DNA of 64,000 nucleotides from NCBI RefSeq assembly GCF_900115585.1, contig NZ_FOWZ01000003.1, positions 248,001-312,000 on the forward strand. The letters are read 5' to 3'. Source of the stretch: Qipengyuania nanhaisediminis. Its GTDB lineage: Bacteria > Pseudomonadota > Alphaproteobacteria > Sphingomonadales > Sphingomonadaceae. Below, piece after piece: positions 8,916-18,347 of the stretch (position 1 is the stretch's first letter; each line of letters begins with the position of its first letter). The notes beneath the pieces were generated by a model. It had not been told where the DNA came from and did not search any database. It was given only the letters and a program-made list of their open reading frames with translations. The translations under genes and the position numbers were made by a program.

Positions 8916-9797
8916 ATGGACGAGTTTTCGAGCACTCGGCGTGCGCGTGGAGGAATGCGCCCGATGTTGCTTGCCGTTGGCGGCGCTTTCGCCCTTGGCG
9001 CAGGTGTTGCGGGCTACATCGCATGGCGCATGGATTCCGCGCCGGAAACCACCGAAGAACCAGCGCAAATCGCGGACAATACACCGGCCGATGGCGCCGA
9101 GCCTTCGCCCACGCCCAGCGCCAGCGAAAGCGCGGCTGCTGCAGAGGCAGTGGAACGGGTGGCGGAACAGCAGGGCGGTATCGACCAGCGCCTGGCGGCC
9201 GCCGAACAGCGCCTGTCGCGCCTCGACCTTCAGGCGCAGGCAGCCGCCGGTAACGTGGCGCGCGCGGAAGGGCTGCTGATTGCTTTCGCTACCCGCCGTG
9301 CGGTCGATAAGGGTGCCGAACTCGGCTATCTCGCCGACCAGCTCCGGCTGCGCTTCGGCGACGCGCTGCCCAATGCCGTGAACACCATCCTGACCTTTTC
9401 GCGCGAACCGGTGACGCTGGACCAGCTGATCTTCCGCCTCGAAGGCCTTGCGCCCAGCCTGCAATCGGGCGAGGGCAAGCCGAGCCTCGAGCGCTTCGCC
9501 GACGAACTGGGCTCGCTCTTCACCATCCGCCGTGAAAGTGCCCCGTCTCCGCAGCCCCAGCAAAGGCTGGAGCGTGCACGCCTGTTCCTGGAAAGCGGCC
9601 GTCCGGACTCGGCCGTTGCGGAAGTGCGCAATTTGCCTGGCGCAGTGAATGCCGAAGGCTGGCTGCGCGATGCGGAACGCTATGCCTCCGCCCAGCGCGC
9701 GCTCGATCTCATCGAAACGGCAGCGGTGCTGGAACCGCGCCGCCTGCGCGATGGTGCAGGCAACCGGATCGAACAGCCGAGCCCGGTCGAAGAGTAG
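8916..9797 (+). CDS. Mic60/mitofilin-like inner-membrane protein
   Basis: Protein of 293 residues: a short basic N-terminus, one membrane span (about residues 17-35), an acidic Pro/Ala/Ser-rich linker (about 40-80), a predicted coiled coil (about 82-125, EAVERVAEQQGG through LQAQAA) and a helical C-terminal region (about 130-280) with RLERARLFLESGRPDSA. This is the architecture of alphaproteobacterial Mic60 (mitofilin), which shapes intracytoplasmic membranes, and in that class the gene is known to sit beside hemC/hemD, exactly as here. Sphingomonad copies are diverged, so sequence alone is weak and the neighbourhood does much of the work. It could equally be filed as a HemX-like or COG4223 membrane protein. 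Ends one base before the convergent hydroxylase stop. Confidence 0.65.
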   Translation: MDEFSSTRRARGGMRPMLLAVGGAFALGAGVAGYIAWRMDSAPETTEEPAQIADNTPADGAEPSPTPSASESAAAAEAVERVAEQQGGIDQRLAAAEQRLSRLDLQAQAAAGNVARAEGLLIAFATRRAVDKGAELGYLADQLRLRFGDALPNAVNTILTFSREPVTLDQLIFRLEGLAPSLQSGEGKPSLERFADELGSLFTIRRESAPSPQPQQRLERARLFLESGRPDSAVAEVRNLPGAVNAEGWLRDAERYASAQRALDLIETAAVLEPRRLRDGAGNRIEQPSPVEE

Positions 9798-9798
9798 A

Positions 9799-11013
9799 TC
9801 AGGCCTTCATCAATTCGGGCACATCGCCCGACACGCCGCGCGCTTCGTCCATGAAGAACTTCTTCAGCATGCCGGAACGCTGGACCCCGGCCATGCCGAG
9901 ACGGCGAACCGCGCTGGCGGCCTTCCCCGGAACGCCGAACAGGCGCGTCAGGCTGTCGGTTGCGCCCATGACCATGATGGAATCGAGCGCGCGCCATTTC
10001 TCGTAGCGCTCGAGCACCTGCATATCGCCAAGATCGAGGCCGAAACGGCGGGCATCGCCCAGCACCTCGACCAATGCGCCGACATCGCGCAGGCCCAGAT
10101 TGAGGCCCTGTCCGGCAATCGGGTGCATGCCGTGTGCGCTGTCGCCGACCAGCGCCATGCGCTCGCCCACGATGCGAACGGTGTGCTGGAAGCTGAGCGG
10201 ATAGGACGTGCGCGCGCTGTTGAGAGAAAGCTCGCCAAGCAGATCGCCCATCCGTTTCTGGACTTCGGCCAGGAAAGCGCGTTCGCCCATCTTGAGGACG
10301 CCCGCCGCATCCTTCTCGTCGACCGTCCAGACGAGCGCGCTGCGATGCTGTCCTTCAGGCCCGTCAAGAAGTGGGAGCAGGGCAAAGGGACCAGCGGGAT
10401 AGAAAATCTCCCATGCCACGCCGCCATGGGGCTTGCTGTGGTCGAGGCCGACGATGATCGCGCGGTGGGAATAGTCCCAGCTGGCCATTTTCAGCTCCGC
10501 ATCCTCGCGCGTGGGCGAACTGCGGCCTTCCGCGCCCACCAGCAGGTCCGCGGTCAGGACCTGCCCGTCGGCGAGCGTAGCGGAGACACCGTAAGCATCG
10601 CGCTGGCGATCGACCACGTCGACCGGGGCATGCAGGGTGATGAGGCTTTCGTCCTTCACCGCTTCGAACAGGGCCGTGCGCAGGACGCGATTGGCGAACA
10701 TCCGGCCAAGCGATCCTTCGTGCTCTTCCGGCGTGAAATCGATGCGGCCCGGCTTCATCTGGTCGAGCACGGCGATGCTCTCGATCGGGCAGCCATAGGG
10801 CTCCAGCGTGTCGGCCAGGCCGATATTGCGGAACAGGCGCCAGCTAGCCGTGGAGATCGCCGACGCGCGCCCGTCGAAACCGTCTGCGGTCAGGTCGGCG
10901 GGATCGGCCCGGTCGACCAGGTGGCTGGAAAAACCTTGTTTCGCAGCTGCCAGCGCCAGTGTGGAGCCGACGAGACCGCCGCCGAGGATGAGCAAGTCGC
11001 GCTTGTCTGTCAT
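9799..11013 (-). CDS. UbiH/COQ6-family FAD-dependent hydroxylase
   Basis: A flavoprotein monooxygenase of 404 residues, probably hydroxylating the ubiquinone ring precursor. The dinucleotide-binding motif LLILGGGLVGSTLALA is at the N-terminus, a DG motif appears in LLVGAEGRSSPTRE, and the FAD ribityl motif is LVGDSAHGMHPIAGQGLNLG near residue 285. The start is the ATG at 11013 (MTDKRDLL), because the frame upstream is a non-family extension overlapping dsbD on the other strand. Which ring position it acts on (UbiH, UbiF or UbiI type) cannot be told. It is convergent with the Mic60-like gene and divergent from dsbD. Confidence 0.92.
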   Translation of the reverse strand: MTDKRDLLILGGGLVGSTLALAAAKQGFSSHLVDRADPADLTADGFDGRASAISTASWRLFRNIGLADTLEPYGCPIESIAVLDQMKPGRIDFTPEEHEGSLGRMFANRVLRTALFEAVKDESLITLHAPVDVVDRQRDAYGVSATLADGQVLTADLLVGAEGRSSPTREDAELKMASWDYSHRAIIVGLDHSKPHGGVAWEIFYPAGPFALLPLLDGPEGQHRSALVWTVDEKDAAGVLKMGERAFLAEVQKRMGDLLGELSLNSARTSYPLSFQHTVRIVGERMALVGDSAHGMHPIAGQGLNLGLRDVGALVEVLGDARRFGLDLGDMQVLERYEKWRALDSIMVMGATDSLTRLFGVPGKAASAVRRLGMAGVQRSGMLKKFFMDEARGVSGDVPELMKA

Positions 11014-11056
11014 GGTCACGGTCCCTAGAGCGGGCGGCGTGACACTGGCAAGGATT

Positions 11057-13132
11057 ATGGACGTCTCGCTGGCCCGGCTGGCCGCTTTCCTGCTTGCCCT
11101 CACGTGCCTTTTGCCCGCTGCCGCAATCGCGCAGGATCGCACCGCGCGCTTTGGCGACGAGAATATCTCGGTCGAACTTTTTGCCGATGGCGCACCCACG
11201 CCGGGCGAGGAGTGGCTGCTTGCGCTGCGCTTCACGCCGTCGAGCGAGGAGTGGCACGGCTACTGGTCCAATCCCGGCGATGCGGGGCAGGGCATGGACT
11301 TACAGCTCGATCTTCCGGACGGGTGGCAAGTCGGAAAGCCGCTTTATCCCGTGCCGCAGACGCTGCTTATCGGCGGGTTGATGAACCACATCTTCGAGGG
11401 CGAATACGTCGTTTTGGTGCCGGTCACTCCCGGCCCGGATGCGGCGGTCATGAACCTCGCCCCGGTCACGGGCTTCGTCGAATATCTCGCCTGTACCGAC
11501 CGGATATGCGTGCCGCAGGATGCGGGCTTGCGCGCCCGGAGCGGTGGCAATTTCGACGAGTGGCGCGGGCGGATCGCGCCTATGCTCGACAGCGAGGCGG
11601 GCTTCGAGATTTCCGGCGAGCGCCTGCGCATCGGCATCCCGCTGCCAGCCTCGATGGACCTTGGCGAGCTGCACCTCTTCCTGGAAAATTCCTCTCTGGG
11701 CAATGGCTTGCGGCCCGATTATGCGGCCGTGCAGACATGGATCCGCGATGGCAACCTGCTGGTTGCCGAACTGCCGCTGGAGCGGACCAAGGGCGATAGC
11801 GCGGACACGCCCGTTCGTATCGACGGGATACTCGCCTTGGGAGACAGGCAGGGCGTGCGCTTCATGGCGACGCCCGCAGATGTGCCGCTGGAAGGTGTGA
11901 AGGCATTCCGGGGACCTCGGGAAACGCCTCCCTTCGGCCTGCTGGTGATCGCGGCGCTCGTCGGCGGCCTGCTGCTCAACATCATGCCATGCGTGTTTCC
12001 GATCCTCAGCCTCAAGGCGCTGGCCCTGGCGAAGGCCGGGGGCGACGAAGGCGCAGCCCGCCGCGATGCGCTCGCCTATACTACGGGTGTCGTGCTGGCC
12101 TGCGCCGGACTTGGCGCGCTGATCCTGTTGCTTCGATCGGCCGGTCAGCAGGTCGGCTGGGCATTCCAATTGCAGGAGCCCGCCATCGTGGCGAGCCTGT
12201 TTGCGCTTGCCGCGCTGATCACCGCGAACCTCCTCGGCCTGTTCGCCATCCCCGGCCTCGCCATTTCCGGCGGCAAGCCGAGTTCGGGCGGATCCTTCGC
12301 AACAGGTCTGCTCGCTGCTTTCGTGGCGACGCCGTGCACAGGGCCCTTCATGGCGCTCGCATTGGGCGCTGCACTGGTGCTGCGACCCATCGAGGGCTTC
12401 GCGATCTTTACTGCGCTTGGCATCGGACTGGCGCTTCCGTTCCTGCTGGTCGGGTTCGTGCCTGCGTTCCGCAAGCGTTTGCCGAAACCCGGTGCCTGGA
12501 TGGAACGCTTCCGGCGCTGGATGGCACTGCCCATGGGATTGACCGTCCTTGCACTCGGCTGGCTGCTCTGGCGCATCGGCGGAGGGCTGTTCCTGCTTTC
12601 GGCGACCGGTATCGCGGCCGGCCTTGTCTATTTCGCGGGAATGATCTCGCCGGAAAGCCAGGCTTCCGGAAAATCGAGGACGCTGCCGGCGCTGATCGGC
12701 CTCGCAATGGCCGCAGTCTCGGCGATCGGCATGGTGCGGACATACGATCCACCCGTTGCCGATAGCACGCAGAGCATTCTCGACCCGCAGGAGTTTTCGG
12801 CCGCGAACCTCGCAGCGGCTCGCGCCAGCGGCCAGCCGGTGTTCGTCTGGTTTACCGCCGACTGGTGTATCACCTGCAAGGTCAACGAGAGCGTGGGGAT
12901 CGAGCGCGAAGAGACGCGCGCGGCGTTCGAGGAAGCGGGAGTCATCGCGATGCGCGGTGACTGGACGCGCCGCGACGACGACATCGCCGCTTTCCTGTCT
13001 CAGCAGGGTGCTGCCGGTGTGCCGCTCTACCTGTGGTATCCGGCGGGCGGGGATGCGCGGCAATTGCCGCAGGTGCTTACGCCTGATCTTCTTCCGGATC
13101 TTGCCCGTCAGGAATCGGCGCGCAGTCGGTAA
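11057..13132 (+). CDS. dsbD: Thiol:disulfide interchange protein DsbD
   Basis: Carries electrons from cytoplasmic thioredoxin across the inner membrane to periplasmic thiol proteins. Protein of 691 residues: signal peptide (about 1-25), an N-terminal periplasmic domain (about 26-280) containing a Cys pair spaced CTDRIC, a central eight-helix domain (about 295-570) with the redox cysteines in IMPCVFPILSLKAL and ATPCTGPFMALAL, and a C-terminal thioredoxin domain with WCITC (Cys604 and Cys607). All three redox modules are present. ATG 11057 is chosen because it begins a good signal peptide; a GTG at 11039 is an alternative. The last 56 bases are also coding on the other strand for a lipoprotein. 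Confidence 0.93.
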   Translation: MDVSLARLAAFLLALTCLLPAAAIAQDRTARFGDENISVELFADGAPTPGEEWLLALRFTPSSEEWHGYWSNPGDAGQGMDLQLDLPDGWQVGKPLYPVPQTLLIGGLMNHIFEGEYVVLVPVTPGPDAAVMNLAPVTGFVEYLACTDRICVPQDAGLRARSGGNFDEWRGRIAPMLDSEAGFEISGERLRIGIPLPASMDLGELHLFLENSSLGNGLRPDYAAVQTWIRDGNLLVAELPLERTKGDSADTPVRIDGILALGDRQGVRFMATPADVPLEGVKAFRGPRETPPFGLLVIAALVGGLLLNIMPCVFPILSLKALALAKAGGDEGAARRDALAYTTGVVLACAGLGALILLLRSAGQQVGWAFQLQEPAIVASLFALAALITANLLGLFAIPGLAISGGKPSSGGSFATGLLAAFVATPCTGPFMALALGAALVLRPIEGFAIFTALGIGLALPFLLVGFVPAFRKRLPKPGAWMERFRRWMALPMGLTVLALGWLLWRIGGGLFLLSATGIAAGLVYFAGMISPESQASGKSRTLPALIGLAMAAVSAIGMVRTYDPPVADSTQSILDPQEFSAANLAAARASGQPVFVWFTADWCITCKVNESVGIEREETRAAFEEAGVIAMRGDWTRRDDDIAAFLSQQGAAGVPLYLWYPAGGDARQLPQVLTPDLLPDLARQESARSR

Positions 13133-13616
13133 TGAATTGCGCGGGAAGGCGGCTGGGGTTGAGGATGATCGACCCGCCGCCGGGCACCGTGGCTTCCACC
13201 GTTCGCGGACCCGTCAGCACTTCAAGCCGCGGATCGTCCGCCGGGGTGCGCCCGCGCCAGATCCAGGCCTCGTCGTCCTGCTCCGCATCGATCCAGAAAC
13301 GTTCGACATGGCCGTTGCCGATCAACGCCAGCACCGCCTTGGCGTGGGCATCGGCCTGCACGAAACGGGTGTAGCGCAGTACTCCGTCCTCGCAAGCGAG
13401 GGCCATGAGCGGGGTCGCACCGGGCTTGCCGTAGAGCAGGCGCTCGCGATCTTGGCTGTACGCCCAGACGGCTCCCTCGGTATCGGGCGAATCTATCGGG
13501 GCGCGCGGTGCATCGCGTTCCGCAGCGATGCGTTCACGTGTTACATATTCGTCTGATGCAGGGGGCTTGCAGGCCGTGACCAGCAAGAGCGCGCCCAGCG
13601 CGATGGTGCGAAACAT
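13077..13616 (-). CDS. Hypothetical lipoprotein overlapping the dsbD tail
   Basis: Protein of 179 residues with a short lipoprotein signal (MFRTIALGALLLVTACKPP, Cys16). The body has a compact alpha/beta composition with recognisable features GAVWAYSQDRERLLYGKPG, LALIGNGHVERFWIDAEQDD and TVPGGGSIILNPS, but I recognise no family. The final 19 codons are convergent with and antisense to the last codons of dsbD (13077-13132), which is a longer tail overlap than the 1-4 bases usual in this window. The dense, well-formed lipobox and normal codon use argue for a real gene. Location: membrane-anchored, periplasmic side. Confidence 0.78.
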   Translation of the reverse strand: MFRTIALGALLLVTACKPPASDEYVTRERIAAERDAPRAPIDSPDTEGAVWAYSQDRERLLYGKPGATPLMALACEDGVLRYTRFVQADAHAKAVLALIGNGHVERFWIDAEQDDEAWIWRGRTPADDPRLEVLTGPRTVEATVPGGGSIILNPSRLPAQFITDCAPIPDGQDPEEDQA

Positions 13617-13711
13617 GGCGCGCAGCTATGCGAAAGGGAGGGCGAGCGTCAACGCGGGAGCGACGAAACCTCACAGCTTCGCCACACCGCGCCGACGCTT
13701 CGCAGCAAACC

Positions 13712-14500
13712 TTACTCGGCGGGTTTCACGAACTTCATAACGACGCGGTCCGTTTTGCCCCTGATCGAAGGATCGAAGACGCTGATTTCGCGGGTGTCGT
13801 CGGGATTGGCGAGCAGGTCGCTTTCCGCTTCGAGGACGAAGCCGGCCTTTGCGAAATCGTCACGAATGACCTGCGGATCGATGCGATGGTATTCCTCGAC
13901 TGTGGCGCGAGTATCGCCTGCGTTGCCGACATGGTCGATTACGCCCACGATCCCGCCGGGGCGCATCATCGAATAAAGCGCGTCGAGGTAATCGGCAGGC
14001 TCCGAGCGGGGAACCTCGTATTCCTCAGATTCCCAGTAGAGGTCGTGATAAACGAGGTTCATGATCGCAAAGTCGAACCGTTCCTCGCCCGGCTCGAACG
14101 CTTCGAAACGGTAGCGTTCAAGGGCGATCCCGGGCTCACGCTGGGCCAGCGCCGTCCACGCCTCTTCATTGTAAAACTGTTCGGGTTCGAGCGCAGTCAC
14201 GCTGCCATCCTCACCAACCGCACGCGCAAGGATTTCCGCCCAATAGCCTCCGCCAGAAATCAGGTCGGCAGCGTCATCGCCCTGTTCGAGACCGAAAAAT
14301 GCAAGGACTTCTGCCGGCTTGCGGCTCTCGTCGAGCGCGCGGGCGGCCTCGGGGCGGGCGTCGTTGGCGACGGCTGCACTGATTTCTTCAGTCGAGAGGG
14401 ACGGCGCCATGGCGACTTCCCCGGCATCGTCGGATGCCGTTTGCGAGCAGGCCGCGAGTGCCAGAGCCAAGGCTCCTGTCAGGACGATAGGCAATTTCAT
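13712..14500 (-). CDS. Predicted exported SAM-dependent methyltransferase (lipoprotein)
   Basis: Protein of 262 residues whose N-terminus is a textbook lipoprotein signal (MKLPIVLTGALALALAACSQ, Cys18) followed by a class I methyltransferase-like domain. The glycine-rich loop is DLISGGGYWAEILARAVG (about 80-97), the acidic end of strand two is in SVTALEPEQF, the post-II region is FDFAIMNLVYHDLYW and the end of the sheet is MRPGGIVGVIDH. It matches the group described as predicted methyltransferases (COG4798 type), which are often preceded by signal peptides. No SAM source is known outside the cytoplasm, so either the enzyme acts before export or the fold has another use there. The substrate is unknown. 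Confidence 0.8.
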   Translation of the reverse strand: MKLPIVLTGALALALAACSQTASDDAGEVAMAPSLSTEEISAAVANDARPEAARALDESRKPAEVLAFFGLEQGDDAADLISGGGYWAEILARAVGEDGSVTALEPEQFYNEEAWTALAQREPGIALERYRFEAFEPGEERFDFAIMNLVYHDLYWESEEYEVPRSEPADYLDALYSMMRPGGIVGVIDHVGNAGDTRATVEEYHRIDPQVIRDDFAKAGFVLEAESDLLANPDDTREISVFDPSIRGKTDRVVMKFVKPAE

Positions 14501-14625
14501 GGTTCTCTCCCCTTGTTCAATGGCGAGAGCATGAACCGCCGACCGGCAAGTGGGAAGGACGCCGCGGTACGCCGGTCGAGACGGGGGCGTAACTTGTCGA
14601 AGTCTGGCGGGATGCGCCCTCCGGC

Positions 14626-16821
14626 CTAGGGCTTGCCGCCCATCCGCTTGTAGCGCGTCTTGCCATAGCGCGTCTTGCGCGTCCCGGGCCTGCCTGCATC
14701 GCTGCGTCCGACGCGTGGCGCCTTCTTTTCTTCGTCGCCCAAGCCGAGTTCGTCGTTCTCGAGCCGGCGAATTTCGTCGCGAAGGCGGCCGGCCTCTTCG
14801 AATTCGAGATCGGCGGCGGCAGCACGCATCCGCTTTTCCAGATCCTCGATATAGGCGCGAAGGTTGTGGCCGACGAGATTGTTACGCTCGTCATCGCCGG
14901 TATCGACCGTGACGCCATCCTGCGAGGCAGTATCGGCGACGATATCGGCGATCTGCCGCTTGATCGTCTGCGGCGTGATGCCGTGTTCTTCGTTATAGGC
15001 GCGCTGCTTTTCGCGGCGGCGGTCGGTTTCCGCCATGGCGCGTTCCATGCTGCCGGTAATGCGGTCGGCATACAGGATGACGCGCCCGTCGACGTTGCGC
15101 GCGGCGCGGCCGATGGTCTGGATGAGTGAGGTTTCGCTGCGCAGGAAACCTTCCTTGTCGGCATCGAGGATACACACGAGGCCGCATTCGGGAATATCGA
15201 GGCCTTCGCGCAGGAGGTTGATGCCGACCAGCACGTCATAGACGCCGAGGCGCAGGTCGCGGATCAGCTCGATACGCTCCAGCGTCTCCACGTCGGAGTG
15301 CATGTAGCGCACCTTCACGCCCGCTTCGTGCATGAACTCGGTGAGGTCTTCCGCCATGCGCTTCGTCAGCGTGGTGACGAGCGTTCGATAGCCCATCTTG
15401 GCGGTCTTCTTGCATTCCTCGATGCAATCCTGGACCTGGTCTTCGACCGGCTTGATCTCGACCGGCGGGTCGATGAGGCCGGTGGGCCGGATGACCTGTT
15501 CGGCAAAGACGCCGCCGGTCTGTTCCATCTCCCACGAACCGGGCGTTGCCGAGACCGCGAAGGTCTGCGGACGCATCGCGTCCCATTCGTTGAAGCGCAG
15601 CGGGCGGTTGTCGATGCAGGACGGCAGGCGGAAGCCGTACTCTGCCAGCGTGATTTTGCGGCGGTGGTCCCCGCGCGCCATCGCGCCGATCTGCGGCACC
15701 GTCTGGTGGCTTTCATCGACGAACAGCAGCGCGTTTTCGGGAAGATATTCAAACAAGGTGGGCGGCGGTTCGCCCGGCAGGCGTCCGGTAAGGAAGCGGC
15801 TGTAATTCTCGATCCCCGCGCAAGAGCCTGTGGCGGCAATCATCTCGAGGTCGAAATTGGTGCGCTGCTCGAGCCGCTGCGCTTCCAGCAGCCGGCCTTC
15901 TTCCTGCAGCTCCTTGAGCCGCTCCTGGAGCTCGAACTTGATGGCCTCGGAGGCCTGCTTCATTGTCGGACCGGGGGTGACGTAGTGCGAGTTCGCGTAG
16001 ACGCGCACCTTGTCGAGGCTGGCACCCTTCTTGCCGGTGAGCGGGTCGAACTCGCTGATTTCCTCGATCTCGTCACCGAAGAAGCTGATCCGCCAGGCCA
16101 TGTCTTCATAGTGGCTCGGGAAGATTTCGAGGTTATCGCCGCGCACGCGGAAATTGCCGCGCGCGAAAGCGGCATCGTTGCGCTTGTATTGCAGGGCCAC
16201 CAGCTTGCGGATGAGCTCTCGCTGATCGACCGTCTGGTCCTTCTTGATATCGAAGATCATGGCCGAATAGGTTTCGACCGAACCAATACCGTAAAGGCAG
16301 GAAACCGAGGCTACGATGATGACGTCGTCACGCTCCAGCAGGGCGCGCGTGGCCGAGTGGCGCATCCGGTCGATCGCCTCGTTCACCGAGCTTTCCTTCT
16401 CGATGTAGGTGTCCGACCGCGGCACGTAGGCTTCGGGCTGGTAATAGTCGTAATAGCTGACGAAATACTCGACCGCGTTTTCCGGGAAGAAGCTTTTGAA
16501 CTCGCCATAAAGCTGCGCGGCGAGGATCTTGTTCGGCGCGAGGATCAGGGCAGGGCGCTGCAGCTCTTCGATGACCTTCGCCATGGTGAAGGTCTTGCCC
16601 GAACCAGTGACGCCCAGCAGCGTTTGCGTTTTCTCGCCATCGCGTGCGGACGCGACCAGTTCCTTGATCGCGGTCGGCTGGTCGCCAGCGGGCGTATAGT
16701 CACTGACCAGCTTGAACTTGCGGCCGCCCATCGATTTTTCGGGACGCGCGGGTTTGTGCGGTACGAACTCGCCTGTGGTGTCGGGTTCTTCGAGGCCGCG
16801 CCTGATAACGAGTTCTGACAT
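14626..16821 (-). CDS. uvrB: UvrABC system protein B
   Basis: The damage-verifying helicase subunit of nucleotide excision repair; it takes over lesions from UvrA and recruits UvrC. Protein of 731 residues starting at ATG 16821 (MSELVIRRG). Walker A is [14 protein letters not shown], the beta-hairpin region is [20 protein letters not shown], the DEAD-type box is [10 protein letters not shown], motif VI is QTIGRAARN, and a C-terminal UVR domain ([20 protein letters not shown]) binds UvrC. The C-terminus has a basic tail of about 40 residues. No SOS box was looked for successfully. It stands alone, in front of a divergent DUF3617 lipoprotein gene. Confidence 0.98.
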   Translation of the reverse strand: MSELVIRRGLEEPDTTGEFVPHKPARPEKSMGGRKFKLVSDYTPAGDQPTAIKELVASARDGEKTQTLLGVTGSGKTFTMAKVIEELQRPALILAPNKILAAQLYGEFKSFFPENAVEYFVSYYDYYQPEAYVPRSDTYIEKESSVNEAIDRMRHSATRALLERDDVIIVASVSCLYGIGSVETYSAMIFDIKKDQTVDQRELIRKLVALQYKRNDAAFARGNFRVRGDNLEIFPSHYEDMAWRISFFGDEIEEISEFDPLTGKKGASLDKVRVYANSHYVTPGPTMKQASEAIKFELQERLKELQEEGRLLEAQRLEQRTNFDLEMIAATGSCAGIENYSRFLTGRLPGEPPPTLFEYLPENALLFVDESHQTVPQIGAMARGDHRRKITLAEYGFRLPSCIDNRPLRFNEWDAMRPQTFAVSATPGSWEMEQTGGVFAEQVIRPTGLIDPPVEIKPVEDQVQDCIEECKKTAKMGYRTLVTTLTKRMAEDLTEFMHEAGVKVRYMHSDVETLERIELIRDLRLGVYDVLVGINLLREGLDIPECGLVCILDADKEGFLRSETSLIQTIGRAARNVDGRVILYADRITGSMERAMAETDRRREKQRAYNEEHGITPQTIKRQIADIVADTASQDGVTVDTGDDERNNLVGHNLRAYIEDLEKRMRAAAADLEFEEAGRLRDEIRRLENDELGLGDEEKKAPRVGRSDAGRPGTRKTRYGKTRYKRMGGKP

Positions 16822-16919
16822 GTGCGCACATATGGGGAACGAATGGGGCAGGTGCAACGGCGGCTTGCGCAAGCGCGGCGTGCTGCTAGCCTCGCGCAAC
16901 CAATCACGCGGAGAATTCC

Positions 16920-17462
16920 ATGCGCAATACCTTGACCCTTGCCATTGCCACCATCGCGCTCGCCGCTTGCGGCAGCTCCAGCGATGCTGACACCGACGGC
17001 GATGGCACCGTGTCGGCAGACGAGGTGGAAGCGGCAGCGGCCAAGGTGAAGCCGCTGGAGGCGGGGGAATACAAGATGAACCTGGAGCTGGTCGAACTCG
17101 TCGATCCGTCCATGAGCGAAAGCGATGTCGCCAAAGCGAAGGAATTCATGGGTGCCATGGCAAATGCGGCCCCAGCGCGGTGCCTCACCGAAGAAGAAGC
17201 GAGCAAGGGCATGATCGGCATCGCCGAGCAGATGCAGAACGGCGATTGCACGATGGACAGCCTGACCTCGGATGCCGACGGGATGCAGGCCGCGATGACC
17301 TGCAAGGCAGGCGAGGGAGAGGCCAAGATCACCATCGACAGCCAGTCGACCGGGACGGCCAGCGAGATGACGATGACGGCTGTCGAACCGGTCGCAAGCA
17401 GCGAAGAGACGAAGCGCGTGACCATGAAGGTCGGTATGACCCGTACCGGCGACTGTACCTGA
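16920..17462 (+). CDS. DUF3617-type lipoprotein with an EF-hand loop
   Basis: Protein of 180 residues. A lipoprotein signal ends in LAACGSSS (Cys17). Directly after it comes [12 protein letters not shown], a complete 12-residue EF-hand calcium-binding loop pattern (acidic at 1, 3, 5, Gly at 6, hydrophobic at 8, Glu at 12). The rest follows the DUF3617 pattern: [14 protein letters not shown], a Cys in [27 protein letters not shown] and a final TGDC, four cysteines that could form two disulfides. The ribosome site GGAGA is 5 bases before the ATG. The role is unknown; calcium binding is inferred from one loop without a proven partner hand. Confidence 0.82.
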   Translation: MRNTLTLAIATIALAACGSSSDADTDGDGTVSADEVEAAAAKVKPLEAGEYKMNLELVELVDPSMSESDVAKAKEFMGAMANAAPARCLTEEEASKGMIGIAEQMQNGDCTMDSLTSDADGMQAAMTCKAGEGEAKITIDSQSTGTASEMTMTAVEPVASSEETKRVTMKVGMTRTGDCT

Positions 17463-17514
17463 GGCGCGTGCACCTATTCAGGAAACCGCCATCGGCGTCG
17501 TGCATTCTTGCTGA

Positions 17515-18270
17515 ATGATGCAAACGCCTTCGTTCCAGGAAACTCGCGAGGAAATGAGCCGCAGGCTGGCGCTTGCCGCAGAGCCGAGCCCGGACGATGC
17601 GCGCGGGCCACGCGCGCTCCTGCTGGCCAAGGAATTCCTTTGGCCGCTGGACCCGGTGAAGCGCCGGTTCGAAGATTTCACCGTAACGCCTGCGACGCAT
17701 CCCAAGCGCGTGATGCTGCTTCCAGGCTTCGGTGCGCACCCGATCCGGATGCGCTGGATGGCCCGCACGCTCGAGGATGCAGGGCATACGGTGAAGCGCT
17801 GGGGCATGGGATATAATCTCGGCGCGACGGCCGATCGCTTTGCCAAGGTCGAAGAGCGTCTCATCGACCTCTATCATCGCCGCGGCGAGCCGATCGTGCT
17901 GGTCGGGTGGAGCCTTGGCGGGGTCATGGCGCGCGAACTGGCGAAGAAGCATCCGGACAAGATCGCCAAGGTGATTACGATGGGTTCGCCCTTTTCCGGA
18001 TCCCCGCGCGCGAACAATGGCTGGCGCGCTTACCAGGCGATTGCCGGCCACCGTGTGGACGAACCAGAGATCGATACCGTGGTCAGCGAAAAGCCGCCCG
18101 TCGAAACGGTTGCCTTCTGGTCGCCGCGCGATGGCATCGTCCACCCGAGATCGGCCTGCGGCAGGCCCGGCGAACGCGATCGGGCGGTGGCCTTGCGCTG
18201 CACCCACATGGGCTTCGTCCTGACTCATGAGGCCGTTTCCGCGCTATTGTCGGAACTGGATCGCTCCTGA
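17515..18270 (+). CDS. Alpha/beta-hydrolase (esterase or lipase-like)
   Basis: Protein of 251 residues. The nucleophile elbow is GWSLGG (GxSxG, Ser about 140), preceded by the strand RVMLLPGFGAHPIRM that would hold the oxyanion loop. The acid is probably the Asp of WSPRDGIVHP and the histidine that of CTHMGFV, both in the right order. It has no signal peptide, so it is cytosolic. The substrate is unknown. The gene stands 77 bases before the Anbu operon on the same strand and may be co-transcribed with it, but it is not a standard member of that cluster. Confidence 0.85.
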   Translation: MMQTPSFQETREEMSRRLALAAEPSPDDARGPRALLLAKEFLWPLDPVKRRFEDFTVTPATHPKRVMLLPGFGAHPIRMRWMARTLEDAGHTVKRWGMGYNLGATADRFAKVEERLIDLYHRRGEPIVLVGWSLGGVMARELAKKHPDKIAKVITMGSPFSGSPRANNGWRAYQAIAGHRVDEPEIDTVVSEKPPVETVAFWSPRDGIVHPRSACGRPGERDRAVALRCTHMGFVLTHEAVSALLSELDRS

Positions 18271-18347
18271 ACCTTTAGTTTCTGGAGCGGGGCATTGCGC
18301 CCCGCGAAGGGCCGCGTCCTGTGGTCCGTTGCAACTTCCGGGGGATC

